From: Rhypophila decipiens
Lineage: Eukaryota; Ascomycota; Sordariomycetes; Sordariales; Naviculisporaceae
DNA: 64,000 nucleotides
NCBI GenBank assembly: GCA_033297075.1
Contig: MU858093.1
Location: forward strand, 162,861 to 226,860
Direction of reading: 5' to 3'
Position numbers and translations under genes: made by a program
Notes under the pieces: model-generated
What the model saw: only the letters and a program-made list of their open reading frames with translations
Databases searched by the model: none
Told to the model about the DNA's origin: nothing
Shown here: piece by piece, positions 1 to 12,033 of the stretch
Layout of the letters: each line of letters begins with the position of its first letter
Position numbering within the stretch: position 1 is the stretch's first letter

Positions 1-532
1 TCTCCTCGGGCACCATGGTCAGGGCGCGGTCGAAGTTGTCGACCGTGTCGACGAGGTCCTTTGCGAATTTCTGGATGGCAAAGTCCCGGGCGGCCTTCAT
101 CTCGCGGGCAGTGCGCTCTTGGAGGTTTCGGAAGTCGGCTACTGAGCGGAGGTATTTGTCCTATTGGGATATGTTAGAATTGTTGTTGTTGGATTATGGC
201 GTCGTAAGAGTAGTTCTCACCTTCCAGTCGCGGGCCTCGGCGTCTTTGGCTTCTAATTTCTTCTTGAGGGCGTCGAGCTCTGATTCTTGCGCATTGCCAT
301 TGCCGTTTTCGTTGGCCGCTGGCTTCTCATCGCCGTTCGTCTTGGTGGTCTCGCCCTCCTTGGCCGGCTCGGAGCTGTACCATCTCGTCGTCGCTCTTTG
401 GGGGGCGATGGCGCGAGCGGCTTGTAATTGAGTCTGGATAATTGGGGTTCTGGCGGTAATTGTTCTTCTGGAAGCTGCCCGGACAGCGGAGCTCACGGCT
501 CTTGAGGAGTTGGAGACGGTCTGTCGTAACAT
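1..532 (-). CDS. mge1: Mitochondrial GrpE nucleotide-exchange factor, 3' end cut by window
   Basis: This encodes a GrpE homologue, the exchange factor that releases ADP from mitochondrial Hsp70 in the matrix during protein import and folding. Exon 1 is 532-221 and exon 2 is 160-1, running off the window edge. The 60-nt intron (220-161) has a GTGAG donor and an AATAG acceptor and is in phase 0. The N-terminus (MLRQTVSNSSRAVSS, many Arg/Ser, no acids) looks like a matrix-targeting presequence. A low-complexity Glu/Asn/Lys linker follows, then the GrpE coiled coil (LDALKKKLEAKDAEARDWK). After splicing it continues DKYLRSVADFRNLQERT, the family core, up to DNFDRALTMVPEE. The start is the first ATG in frame. 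RPB3 is divergent and 473 nt away. The C-terminal beta domain lies outside the window. Family assignment is secure; the intron is inferred from frame and signals. Confidence 0.9.
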
Positions 533-1005
533 TTTGAGTGTTGTGTGTGGAAGTTGTGAATGACTTCTTTTTTTTTCTTGCGGTGAAATGATGCCCGGGA
601 AATGCTGGAACAAGGCGTTGCGTGCTGGAGGACTTTAGAAATTTTATCGGCAAGAGCAACAGGGGTTGGGCCAAGCTGATTGTACCGGACCGCCATGTCA
701 GTTCCGCAGCTGTCAGCTCTTCCCGCGTGTACATTTGGGCCATATAATTATGATTGGATGAATAAGCGCAACGCGGCAAAGTGCTGGACCCCTGCCGCTG
801 CGGCTGATGGCGGCAAGACTCAAACTCAAAGCCTGGATTCCCTTTTGAGCTCGAGACCTGAACCATCGAATTTCAAAGTCGCCGCGTCCAGGTTGCACAT
901 CTCCAGAACTGAACTCAACAAAATCCCCCACTACTTCACGCCACCGCGCTTTCCTTCTAAAGCATCGCAACACAAACCCGCGAGTTCTCACTAGAAATAA
1001 TCAAA
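533..1005. promoter_or_regulatory. Divergent promoter between mge1 and RPB3
   Basis: These 473 nt separate two start codons on opposite strands. An ATTGG (CCAAT box read on minus) sits at 753-757 beside an AT-rich CATATAATTA at 741-750. The RPB3 start lies in TCAAAATGG, a good context. No ORF here looks real. Which gene uses the CCAAT box cannot be told from sequence. Confidence 0.45.
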
Positions 1006-2179
1006 ATGGATTACGATCCCATGGCAATGGATGACCCCGAGTCTCTAGGACCGGTAGTCAAGGTGTCGGAGGTTCGTGAGCTTCTCTTTGTCGCATCTAT
1101 TCTTCGCGATGCGTCCGCTTCGATTTCCGCCATAGAATATGTTACTAATCGTCGGCAATTCGTGAACTACAGTCAGGAAAAGTGCGAGTAAAGTTCGAGC
1201 TCTCCAACGCCGAGCTAGCATTCGCAAACTCGCTCCGGCGCGTGATGCTCGCCGAGATCCCCACCATCGCGATCGACCTCGTCGAGATCGAAGAAAACAG
1301 CACCGTCCTGGCCGACGAATTCATCGCCCACCGACTCGGCCTCATCCCCCTCAACGCCTCTGGCGCCGAGAACCTCCTCTACTCCCGTGACTGCGATTGC
1401 GACGAATACTGCGAGAACTGCAGCGTCAGACTTACCCTCCATGCTAAATGCACCGGCGACGAAATAATGTCTGTCTGCGCGCGCGATCTCGTCCCGTCCA
1501 GCGAACGTATCAACCAGACTCTCGGATCGCCGATCATCACAGACGAAGCGGGCATGGGGTCGCTCATTCTCAAGCTCCGCCCCGGCCAGTCCATCAAGCT
1601 TCAGTGCATCGCCAAGAAGGGTATTGCAAAGGAGCACGCGAAATGGGCGCCGAGTGCGGCGATCGGGTTCGAATATGACCCGCACAACAAATTGCACCAC
1701 ATCGACTTGTGGTACGAGCAGGATCCCAAGGCTGAATGGTAAGCTGGAACCATGTCACTCCTGCTGTATGCTCAGTTGTTCTTACGTAAATGAATCACAG
1801 GCCACCAAGTGAATACGCCGACTGGGAAGAGCCCCCCCAAGAAGGCGAGCCGTTCGATTACGATGCCGTGGCGAATCGGTTCTACTTCAACGTCGAGACC
1901 TCCGGCTCCATGCCACCGCAAGAGATCATAACCGAGGGCATCAAGGTTCTCCAAACGAAACTCGCCGGTCTCATCCACGAACTGAGCGACGAAGGCGATG
2001 GCGACTACAACGGGCCGCGCAGTCCAGAGTTTGGCGGCGGCGGCGTCGATGGCGGTTGGCAGGATCAGGGCTACACGACACCATACGGCAACAACGCTGG
2101 CGGTTCTTGGTCAGGACCTGGCGGCGGCACGACGCCCTATGGCCAGACACCCTACGGGGGTTCCGGCGGGTGGCAGTGA
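1006..2179 (+). CDS. RPB3: DNA-directed RNA polymerase II subunit RPB3
   Basis: RPB3 is the alpha-like subunit that pairs with RPB11 to nucleate assembly of RNA polymerase II in the nucleus. Exons are 1006-1071, 1173-1738 and 1801-2179, giving 336 aa in frame. Intron 1 has GTTCGT and CTACAG ends with an ACTAATC branch site. Intron 2 has GTAAGC and CACAG ends. The alpha-subunit signature [28 protein letters not shown] is present with splicing. [13 protein letters not shown] follows, then the zinc-type cysteine cluster [10 protein letters not shown]. The C-terminal tail is a Gly/Thr/Pro/Tyr-rich low-complexity stretch with repeated TTPYG units, which is longer than the yeast tail. Without intron 1 removal the frame hits stops, so the start at [10 protein letters not shown] is well supported. 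No better alternative identity is seen. Confidence 0.95.
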
Positions 2180-3155
2180 AGGGCCAGGTCATTTCGGTTG
2201 TTCGATCAAGTTGAATACGATCGTAGACCAACGAATGAATACTGGGTCAAGCCAAGATGGCACTACACGTGGATCCATACCCATCAACCACCCAGGGAAC
2301 CATCTGTGTCGATATCTGGGCAGCGGGCGTGGATACGTTACCGAACATCAAAAAGGAGCCGGAACGTGTGTTTTTGACCGTCCTGCTGGAGTCAAAATCA
2401 CATACGTCCATCCGCCCTCTGATGGATCGGGTTCCTCTACTTTGTTTTCTTTTTTTGCACCCTCATTGACGGTGTTTAGTTGTGCTTGTATATTCAGGGA
2501 TGTCCTAAGAGATACCAACCCGGAGTTAACGGTGGGTGGCGGCGGCGGCAGGCGAATGATTTTTTGCATCAACTAATGGATATTACCATAAAAATAAACA
2601 GGAGGAGCCAGCTTGTTAAAACGTTGTAGAAAAACCAAGCCATCTAGACAAGGGTAAAAACAAAACAAAAGTTTACTGCCCTTTCTTCATTTCAAAAATA
2701 TCATTTATGATATTATGAAAAGGATTCTGGTTCTATATCCGTAGATGGCGTGCCTAATATACAAGATCTCCTGGATTAACCTGAAATGCTTGAACGCGTA
2801 CCCAAAGTAGAACAGAAAAGGGAAAGACTCTACAGATGGTTAGTAAACAAAAGAAAAGTATGAATCAAACGCCACGCCATGCTGGACTTGCTCTTCGCTC
2901 CAGTACATTACATTATCATCAAGCCTCTGAGTAAGTGGAGGCAGTTGGTAAACTACCCAGGTAGGCTGCAAAGGGTATCTCGCTCTGTCTCTGTCATGAT
3001 TAATTGCCCGTAAGTTTTAAGCCACCAATGATTTCCCAGATCCAATTCTATTGCACAGATCTGCTTCTCCAACCGCGATAATATCGTCTATATCTTCGCC
3101 AGGTTGTGATTATTCGTTTTGACTGGTGTTCGATATCGCATTCGCATTATAAGGC
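2180..3155. other. Convergent intergenic region, no gene seen
   Basis: About 1 kb lies between the stops of RPB3 and the mitochondrial carrier. It becomes AT-rich from 2570 on, consistent with two 3' UTRs. Short ORFs here have no recognisable domain or splice support. Confidence 0.6.
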
Positions 3156-4359
3156 CTACTCCAATTTCTTGTCTTCAATGCCGTTCATCTTTCGGTAAAG
3201 TTTGCGGTGAGATTCCAAGAAAAGAAAAGTAGCAATAGTTTGTCTGCGTGGTCAGTTAGCATATTGAAGCTTCCAGCGTATGAGTGTCGTCGTCCACTTA
3301 CGGTCCCAGTCTCAAGAAGCTCGGCACCCATCCCTTAAACATCCACCGTAATCCCTCAGCAGCATAAATCTCGCCTAATAACTTGGGCATGCTGCTCTTT
3401 CCAGACGCAGACATGACCCTCGTCTTGATAACGTCAATGGGGCTAGTAATCGTCGCAGCCGCAACTCCTGCCATGAAAGAAGATGTAAAGTGCGTCGCCA
3501 GGTTATCCTCCATGGGCGTCATCCGGATCAATAACCGCTTGCACATGTCGTAACTGGCAAGCTGGCCAGCCGTCATGGCCGCAGCCCGAATGCTATTCGG
3601 CCAGATGCCGCGGTACCAACTGCTGAATCCTTCCAGCTTGGTCATTTTGACTAGACCATCCAAGGCATGGGTGTAGTTGCGCCGTTGAGAGGGAGGAAGC
3701 GCCGCATCTTGCTGCATGCGAACGTTGAGGACGTCGGCTGGGTTGCCAGCGAAGCCGCCCACGAAGCCAGAGGCCGATGCCATCGCTACCAGCAGCCCAA
3801 AGGAAGGGGCCTTGTTCTCCGTCGTGAAACGATCTTTCAGCTCCTCGTAGATGCCGAAGCGGGTGGTGGAGTATGTCAGTTGTCGGAGGAGGGATGCGGA
3901 CAGGCCATTATAGAGACCTCGCGCCCCGTTGTTTTTAACAATGTGGACGAAGGTGCCGCTCATGGATTTGGGCATATCGCCTGTGCGCGTTTGTAACCGT
4001 ACCTGTAGAAGGGAATGAGTTAGTATGCCTGCTGATATTTGAACCCCTGGATTCGTTCAAGCCGGTTTGGCGAGTGTTCATGTACCTTGACTGTATATAT
4101 CAAATACATGTTAGCAATCTCAAAGCAACCACATTGTATATAGGATGCTAAACATACCAAGATCCAATGGATGTGTAACGCATGCCGCCATACTACTCGC
4201 GCTTCCTCCAAACCAAAAGGGGTAGTGGATTGTTTGCTTGTTTTGCGGCGCATGTTGCTTTGCTACTTTTGTCTTCTCCATGATTGCTGGTGGTTTCGAG
4301 ATCGCTGCACCAGGTGCTTGTGACTGTGGCGATTGATGGGGAGTTTTCACTGCCTCCAT
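3156..4359 (-). CDS. DIC1: Mitochondrial dicarboxylate carrier (SLC25 family), with a 5-nt exon
   Basis: This is a six-helix inner-membrane carrier that resembles the DIC1 dicarboxylate transporters exchanging malate or succinate for phosphate. Exons on the minus strand are 4359-4158, 4090-4086 (only TCAAG), 4002-3302 and 3243-3156, giving 331 aa. The three carrier signatures are PLDLVK, PADVLN and PIDVIK; the Asn in the second is usual for dicarboxylate carriers. The 5-nt exon supplies Val-Lys of the first signature. Its flanking introns have GTATGT/ATACAG and GTACAT/CTACAG ends, with TGCTAAC and ACTAAC branch sites. Intron 3 is GTAAGT/CGCAG. The last exon gives the family C-terminus QTIATFLFLESHRKLYRK. 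Substrate is inferred from family resemblance only. The start is the first ATG; a second in-frame ATG lies about 26 codons in. Confidence 0.9.
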
Positions 4360-5047
4360 GCCTGGCGAGAAACTCGGCCTTTTAAAGCTTCAATCGCGAG
4401 AAAAGGAGGTCTGTGGGAGAGTTTCGTTGTGCTACCTTGACGGCATTCCGATAAAGCAAAACCCAAAGCTAGATATAGAGTTTAAGTATAAAGTATAGAA
4501 CGCTGCAGTATAAGAACAGGAAGCAGAATAGAGAAATGAGCTGTTCGTAGTTATCGCCAAAACACAAAACCAGAGTCTCAGTTGACTGACGTTGTCTCTG
4601 GGGGTGAGACAAGTGACCGAAGTTGGGAAAATCAACGATAAGCGCGTCGGCCGTTTTTCTGTAATCGCCGGCCTGCATTTTTCGGCCAACTGAGCGCTGA
4701 AAGTGGGGCTTCGCCGACCAGGCAAAAAAACTGATGACGGTCTCCAATTGAAATTCCACCGATGTCATCATGCATCCAGGGTACCGCCTTGTCCCCTGTG
4801 TAACCGTGAGTGGAACCCCTGTCAGGGGCCTTGTCAGTCCGTCGGGTCGCAGGAGATCGGACCGGCAGATTTTTAACCCACTCAAACTCTTGGGACGGAA
4901 GCTTGAGCTCCAGCTGAAACTGAAGCTATCACGACTCGCCCACCTTCAACGAGCGCGTCGTACAGAACGAATCGGCAAATAATGAACAGCTGTGTATTAT
5001 AGCTATAATACAGGATAGCACTTCGTGCATCCCCAATATCAACAACC
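4360..5047. promoter_or_regulatory. Divergent promoter between the carrier and mitochondrial PheRS
   Basis: These 688 nt lie between two start codons on opposite strands, and both products are mitochondrial. Minus-strand ORFs at 4432-4885 overlap each other, lack family features and sit where the promoters must be, so they are not called. Confidence 0.4.
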
Positions 5048-6595
5048 ATGGTCTTAATCGGATCGCAAACACTCACAGCTGGTCTCCGGCATCGCGCTGG
5101 TAGATTCAGCAGTCGGTTGGGCAGCTCCTACTCCAGCCCATGCTGGCGCGTAGTCGCCTATTACTCTACAGGTCAGCCCCAGTCATGAATGGGCAATGGA
5201 CAACACCCTTCGTTAATCTGACGGTCAAAAGGCGCCGCAGCTGCCTCAGCCAAGAAAGCTGCGCAGCAGCACTCAGTCACGGTCAACGGCAAGACTTATG
5301 AGACAGACTCTTGGTTCAACACCCCCTCCAAGATTCTCGAGTCCACGAGTCGAAGACTACACCTCCAGAAAGACCACCCAGTCTACATAACCCGCCAAAT
5401 CATCGAGTCCAAATTCACCCAACCGACATTCAAATCCTACAACGATTTCGACCCCGTTGTCTCAACAGCCGAGAACTTTGACTCGCTCGGGTTCCCTGCG
5501 GACCACCCCGGGCGAAGCAAATCAGACACGTACTACATCAACTCGACGACCCTCCTCCGAACGCACACATCCGCCCACGAGGCGCAGCTCTTCCGCGCCT
5601 CCTCGTCCCCCGGCTACCTAATAAGCGGGGACGTCTACCGGCGCGACGAGATCGACCGGTCGCACTACCCCATCTTCCACCAGCTCGAGGGCGCACGCGT
5701 GTGGGACAGGACAAAAGTCCCCAACGGCGACATAGTAAAAGCCATCTACGACGACCTCGCCAAGTTGCCCACGCACAATGTCCAGGTTGAAGACCCCAAC
5801 CCGCCGCATCACGTCGAGCGCAACCCCCTACAGGCAGAACACCACTCCGCCGCCGAGGCGGAGGCCGTCTCGGCCCACTTGAAGCGCTCCCTCGAGCTGA
5901 TGGTCGTGGAGATCTTCTCCCGCGCCAAGCAAGCCGCTGCGAGGCAGGACCCGAACTACGTGGACGAGCCGCTCAAGGTCCGATGGGTGGAGGCTTACTT
6001 CCCGTTTACCAGTCCCTCGTGGGAACTCGAGGTCTATTACCAGGGGGACTGGCTTGAGGTCTTGGGGTCGGGAGTCAGCAAGCAGGAGATCTTGATCAAC
6101 GCCGGCGTGCCTGACCAGATTGGCTGGGCGTTTGGCATCGGACTAGACCGTATCGCCATGCTCTTGTTCCAGATCCCTGATATCAGATTGTTTTGGTCGA
6201 CGGACGAAAGGTTCCTCGGCCAGTTCAGGGGCGTATCGGATGACTTGGACCGGCTCAAGAGGTTCCTGCCGTTCTCCAAGTACCCTGCTTGTCCCAAGGA
6301 TGTGTCCTTCTGGCTACGACCTACCTCTGCCGCGGGGGGCGATGATAGACGGGGCAATGTGCATGATTTCCATGAGAACGACTTGATGGAGATTGTGAGA
6401 GAGGTGGCGGGGGATTGTGTCGAGGATGTCAAGCTCGTGGACGAGTTTGTGCACCCCAAGACGGGAAGGAAGAGCCTGTGCTACAGGGTGAATTATCGCA
6501 GTCTGGAGCGGACGCTTACGAACGAGCAGGCGGTGACGATGCATGAGGGGGTTCGGAGGATGTTGGTTGAGAGGTTGGGGGTTGAACTTAGGTAA
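5048..6595 (+). CDS. MSF1: Mitochondrial phenylalanyl-tRNA synthetase
   Basis: This monomeric class II synthetase charges mitochondrial tRNA-Phe. Exons are 5048-5171 and 5232-6595, giving 495 aa. The intron (GTCAGC donor, TTAATCTGAC branch region, AAAAG acceptor) removes an in-frame TGA. The N-terminus MVLIGSQTLTAGLRHRAGRFSSR is a matrix presequence. Motif 2 is SGDVYRRDEIDRSHYPIFHQLEG at about residues 173-195, with the ATP-contacting Arg. Motif 3 is GWAFGIGLDRIAMLLF from about residue 339. The C-terminal 100 residues (FSKYPACPKDVSFWL to the end) form the FDX-ACB anticodon-binding domain typical of the mitochondrial enzyme. Length fits the family. The acceptor could instead be a CAG a few bases downstream, which would change only an Ala-rich linker. 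Confidence 0.93.
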
Positions 6596-8558
6596 ATATC
6601 TCGGTTTCGTGGGCTTCGTGTACTGAGGTACCGAACTTTGGTGTTATCCACATGGCCCGAAATGCCGAGATTGGTATCTGGTCATGTTTTGTTTTGGGGG
6701 TCTTCCGTGGACGTTGTAAGATGTGATGCTGTGGGTTATGGAACGAAAGAGGGGGTGGCAGTGTTGATTATGTTGTGTCCTGGGACCTACCGTCCTGGTT
6801 TTGCCGGCAGTACACGACCCGACCGACCGACCGAATGATGGGCCGGAGCATTAGTACAAAGGAGGTTCATTTGAATGGGGACTGACTTGCATGCTTTTTG
6901 CTCCGCCACCATCCCCTGATGGGCCAGCAGAAACGTGTTTAGGACAGAATGTGGATATATCATGCACATACACGACATGTAGGTAGGATGGCCCCGGGGG
7001 GGTGGGCTTGTGAAGATTTGTATTATATTGTATAAAATGACCATGTAATCTGTTTATCCCCTCGCTGTCTGGCAATTTACTAGGCTATGGTCCAGTCTTT
7101 GGATTTTGAGAGATGTGAAGAGGCTTGGGTGAAGATGTGTAAGATTTTGTTGACTTGGGGGCGGAGGCGGAGTTAAGACGGATGGAAAGGCAGGCAATAA
7201 GGCACGACCTGCCTGGTCTTTCTGTTATTCGTCTAGGGGCTGTACAGTTGCCCCTAGCCAAGTCTCTCTCACCTCGAATTATCTACAAATAAATCTTGGA
7301 TGTCAAATGAACTTTTTGTTTTGAGAGTTGTGCTGAACGGCTGGATGGTAGGATTACCGTTGGGACCAAAGATATCAACCTCTCCAGTCGTGGTACGGAT
7401 ATCAGTAAGGTATGTACATCTGAGATTTTGGTTGGGTTCTCCTGGCTCTGCAACGCCATTTCGTAGTGTAATATCGTAAACACAACACACACAGAGAATG
7501 GATCTTTATCTTTGAGCAAGATGGGGTATCATTGCACACAAGGGATGCGAAATACTCCGAGCTCTGTTTTTGCTTATTGATTGAACTAAAATAATGACCA
7601 TTATACAGTACACAACGGCCCGGAGTTTCTGTCTACCCCGTGGGTTAATTCATCCTGCATGTCATTTATATGCATAGATAACTATCGGTTGGTCCCTGCC
7701 TGCCAGCCGCCTTGTCTCCTCAAAGACTACCTACCTACATCAAATTGAATGACGGCATTCCGGCCCTCTAAAGAGGTAAGCCGGGACTCAGAACCAGAAG
7801 CGGAGGTATGTACAAAGTCGGGCAATTTCACCTCTCATTATTGGATCTCTGTACATGGCACCAGTTCACTCACTCGCTCGTCTCCCTCGTCTCGGTTTCA
7901 TATAATCCAAAAGAGAACAGACGTCAAAAGACAATGCATTATTATACCAAGTCGGGTCGGCAAACTTCGGTTGTGTCGTTGGTGCAGAGAATCTGGAACT
8001 CTCTCTGCATCCATCCATCCAGGTCTCCCGGGTCTTGGGATGAGGCTGTGCTGTATTCCGGACTCCCATCAATGTTACTCGCTCGCTATGTAATGCCATA
8101 CATACATACATACAGAATACATACTCATTATCCGTACGACCTTTTTTTCTCCAGTACTGTACCCGATGAGTGGTAAACACCTTTGGGGTTAAGTTCAGAT
8201 AGCCTCACATATTTGATATCATTGGTGCAATGAATTCTGGTAAATGTGGTGTCTTGTCTCTCTCCAGTTTTATACCCAAACAATACATTCTCCTCTAAAT
8301 GCTAGACACAGAGAAAGGGAAACCGTGGGATGAAAAAGAAACATCCTTTATTGAGGATAAGGTAATAAAAGTACCAGTTCATCGACTGGGTCCAGTGCCA
8401 CACTCCGTAAACCCCTGATGATCAACGCCTGCCTACCCAGTTTCCGCCCGCTATTTTGACCCTGCAAAACAAAAGAAAACACCAGTTGATGTGATGGTAT
8501 TAAGAATACAAGAAAGAAAGAAAGAAATAATCCCAAAATAGAGCAGTAAACGCCGCAT
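6596..8558. other. Intergenic region, no gene seen
   Basis: About 2 kb separates the convergent PheRS and calcipressin genes. It holds 3' UTR-like sequence and simple repeats: a CATA run near 8096-8114 and an AAAG run at about 8510-8527. Small ORFs overlap on both strands and none resembles a known protein. Confidence 0.55.
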
Positions 8559-9368
8559 CTATGCGTGATGCATGAGCTCGACCGGCGGCCTCGAGGTATG
8601 CGCCATGATGGGCTTCGGTTCTGAGGGGCTGAGCACGGGGCTCGACTCCTCGGGCTCGTCGGTCATGTCGTCGACCGTCACACATGGGAGGTTGGGGCTC
8701 TCGCCACCAAGTTTAGGCGGCTCAGGCTGGAAGATCAAAGTCGAACTACGGCTGCGCTGTTTGCTCCCGAAGCCGCCGGCCCGGTTGCTCTCGGCGGGTG
8801 ATATGGGCGAGTAGCTGCCGGACGTGGGGTCGTTGTGATGTCGGAGCTTGGCGAGCGCCTCGGCAAGGTCGTCGGCATGAACCATCGTGTTGGGCGCATC
8901 TTCGAGCTTCATCTCCCAGCCGTGGGGAGGCGATGGCGGGGGGCTGATGAAGAACAGCTTGCCTGCGTCGGGCAGGGCAAGGTGGGCGTCTTTTTGGGCT
9001 GCCTCGATGTTATGGGGGTGGCCAAAGTAGACGCGGCACGTGTCGCCCAGAACGTCCTGACCATCCCATTGTTGCCGTACTTTGATGGCCGCCTCTTCGT
9101 CGTAAAAGACGATGATAATTCGTTTAAAGGATTTTAGTGGCGACCAGCTGTGGATCGGCGCAATCTTCTCGATGGCGCTGCGGATGGTCTGGAGGTTATC
9201 AGCGGCGAAGGTGTCGACGCAGTTGAGGTTGGTGATGATGAGTGTGTTGGACGGAGGTGTTGGCTGGGTCAGTGGGGGAATGTTGGAGAGATCGAGTGAG
9301 AGCGACGTCTTGGAAGACCGGCTAGACGCCCGCGATGGCGGGGAAGGCCTGAGTGGTAATGAGTCCAT
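8559..9368 (-). CDS. Calcipressin (regulator of calcineurin)
   Basis: This is a cytosolic RCAN-family protein that binds and tunes calcineurin, the Ca2+/calmodulin phosphatase. It is a single exon of 269 aa. After a Ser/Pro-rich N-terminus, an RRM-like fold begins at NTLIITNLNCVDTFAADN, with FKRIIIVFYDEEAAIKVRQQ as its central strand. The family hallmark FISPPPSPPHGW is intact at about residues 139-150 and provides the phospho-regulated SP repeat. The C-terminus holds LPCVTVDDMTDEPEE followed by PIMAHTSRPPVELMHHA, a tail conserved in fungal members. A Ser/Arg-rich linker lies between. The start is the only upstream in-frame ATG. Aspergillus homologues are named cbpA or rcnA; no symbol is assigned because orthology was not tested. 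Confidence 0.92.
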   Translation of the reverse strand: MDSLPLRPSPPSRASSRSSKTSLSLDLSNIPPLTQPTPPSNTLIITNLNCVDTFAADNLQTIRSAIEKIAPIHSWSPLKSFKRIIIVFYDEEAAIKVRQQWDGQDVLGDTCRVYFGHPHNIEAAQKDAHLALPDAGKLFFISPPPSPPHGWEMKLEDAPNTMVHADDLAEALAKLRHHNDPTSGSYSPISPAESNRAGGFGSKQRSRSSTLIFQPEPPKLGGESPNLPCVTVDDMTDEPEESSPVLSPSEPKPIMAHTSRPPVELMHHA

Positions 9369-11969
9369 GATGTCTGTTGGATGTGCTTTGCTTTTCTGTG
9401 CCAGATGGCTCTTTGGAAGTATTTCTCTGCTGGTTGCTTGGTGAGTGATGATGGTGTTGACAGAGACGGAACGAGGTCGGGCAGGTCGGTAGGGTTATAA
9501 AGAATCGGGAGTGCCAGTCAAACGGTTTGTCGATGAGGCTGTGTTGCTAAGTGTCACCGGACTGGGATGCGGGATGATGATGCAACTTGGCGACGGAAAG
9601 CGGAAGGTCACGGTCTTTTGGCGCAGATGCAGGTTTAACAAACCCACTAACCCACTGCAAGTCTTGGCGGACAAGCCATCAACCAACCCCCCGAGAGCGG
9701 GAAGGCACGGGCTGTCTTCTTGGGCAGGTGGCAGGTGCGTACGGTACCATGCGTACACGGATACGCAGGTAATGTCACTGGCGGTGCGTCGGCTGTTCAA
9801 TGGAATGGGTGAAACAACAGCCGCCGTGGAATGATCGTGGAGCCGTTTCGAGAGCCCAGCAACCCAAGTCAACGAAGTGCTAGCCACTGCTGTTCCCATC
9901 ACCCCGAGGGCGCAAAGCCGCCGTCAGAATGACCCAGTTGGATGGCTGAGTCGTGCTTGGCCGTCAGGACTCAGGTTGTCAAGGGGTCAATGGATGAAAA
10001 TCCGGGGATTGGAACACGCGATACGCAACGCAACTACGAATGTCCACCAGAAAGAGGCAATGAATCTTTTGTTTTGTTTGCCTCCTTGAAATTGAGGGAA
10101 TCCTGCCGCAGCCAATGCACACTTTGGCATTACACGACACTTGCGAAATGTGTACCGATGTACGTATGCGGTGTAATAATACTGGTTGTACAGTACACAC
10201 GCTCTCCATCCATGTCCCGATTGTCCGTCCCCTCCAAAAGTCCTCCTCCTCATGGTTACCTCTTGACACTTTTGATGACCCGTATTGTTCATCATCATCT
10301 CGGTCCAATGTTCTGCCTCGTTCCTCTTCTCCTATTCACTGCCAACAAATTTAGCAAGTCTGGCTGTTCAGTTCAACATGAAGGGGCTAGACGGGCCTCT
10401 TCAAAACCAGTTCCGCCACCTCACCACTGCTTGCTGCGGATCGGTTGATTTCCCTGCGGTTTGTACCTGGCGCTAAGGAATTACACGGATCGGTACCGTA
10501 CTGTGACGATTTGCCCCTTTTGGTTCTGAATTTGGAAAGTGACAACAAGGCCATCTACCGACAGGCCAGCACAAGCCATCCATTGGACTGGTGAAGAGTT
10601 CCTCCTTTTTTCACTATGGACGGTTGGACGCTTTCTCCCGATCGCGAACAAGCAAAACGTATCGATTCAACAAGCACGATACAGAACCGCTTTGCACAGC
10701 CTCGTTGGTTTTGTTGCGCGTTCAGTCTGGACCAAGGAAGGGGCTGTCACAGTCAAGTGTTACTGGTAGGGGAAAACTCTAGAATCTTCCCAGTTCACAC
10801 AACACAGCGATCCCCTGAAGCACGGCCAGTGTTTGGTTCGGTTCCTGACCGTGGACGGACCTGCTGTATGGGGTGAGGATTGTCCCCAGCCGTCAACCTT
10901 AATCCACTGTCGGTGCTGTGCACAACTGCATAGCGCACGTGTGTGTGCAGTGCTGCGAGAAGTGCCTCAGCGCCTGTTTGGAAACCTTGACCAGAGAAGG
11001 CTTCCTCCTCCACAATATGGGCTCTGCTGCTGCTGCTGCGGTACTGTATTGCCAGTCTAACTCCATGTTGGCCCATGCATCTGCCATGAATCACTGTAAT
11101 GCGCCTCTCGGTCACTGTGGAATATCAGAGATTCCCATCCCCGAGCGAACAAAACAACAGGCATCGCCCAGCTCGGCAGGGAAGAGCGGACGGACCAAGC
11201 CCACCGGGCAGTGATGATATACAAGCCCGTCTCGGGGCACTTTCGGCGGCTCTTCTGCCAACTTACTTGACTCGTTTCGTTTGCGTATCGGTATTTCGGA
11301 TTTTTTATCTCAAAATTTCGCATCGCAGCGCATCCCATCGGTATTGGGGAAGGCCTGGCGGCGTGTGTAACAGGCGAGGCGGCGAAGAGGGATCCATCCA
11401 TTCGGCCTTTTGAAATTTTCTCGTTGCTCAGCCTTCCGGCGACTGCGTAAACATATCCCCAATACGGATACAGAATGCGCCCCCTTTCTTTTTCCCACGC
11501 AACACAAACAGTGGAACCATACTTATCCCGTTCGATACCCTTCGATCAACACACCGGTTATTGATCATGAGCCCCAAACAAAGCACAGAGACTGTTTTGC
11601 AACAACAATGGTCTTGACTAGCAACGCACGCGCAGACTGATCGAGTGACTGCTCAGCCACGGCCCCTGATGGAGAGTGTCAAAGCAGCTGAGGTCTGACC
11701 AGCTCTGCCCAGCCCACAACCACATCTCTCGGCAATCCATCGATTATAATGCGGTACTTCTTATGTTTATCGCGGCGGACTCGGACCCACGATCACGGCA
11801 CAGGCACGGGACCTTCCGCCGAAGGCAACATCCGAGTTGCCCCACATTACCCGGTCTCCCGGCGGCCCAGCTCGGACCCGTCAAACCTTTAACTCTCCAT
11901 CTTTCTCCATACTCCCAAATGTATGGAGTTGATGCAACCTTGATCAATACTAAATAAAAATAACAAAAA

Positions 11970-12019
11970 CTCGAGGCCCCCGAAGGGACCCGAGAAAAGC
12001 CTATTACGGCTTTTTTTTT
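11970..12019. other. Two adjacent hairpins followed by a T run
   Basis: A GC-rich hairpin (11970-11994, CTCG...CGAG arms with an inner CCC/GGG stem) reads as a UUCG tetraloop on the minus strand. It is followed at 11995-12014 by AAAAGCC-TATTAC-GGCTTTT, a perfect 7-bp stem, and then nine T. On the plus strand this resembles an intrinsic or Pol III terminator. In AT-rich flanks it also resembles GC-cluster hairpins of fungal mitochondrial DNA. Which applies is not decidable from sequence alone. Confidence 0.4.
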
Positions 12020-12033
12020 AATTCGTGGTTATT

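Noticed and set aside
4432..4885. Overlapping minus ORFs of 97 and 138 codons
   Set aside because: They occupy the divergent promoter of two conserved genes, are mutually exclusive frames and show no domain.
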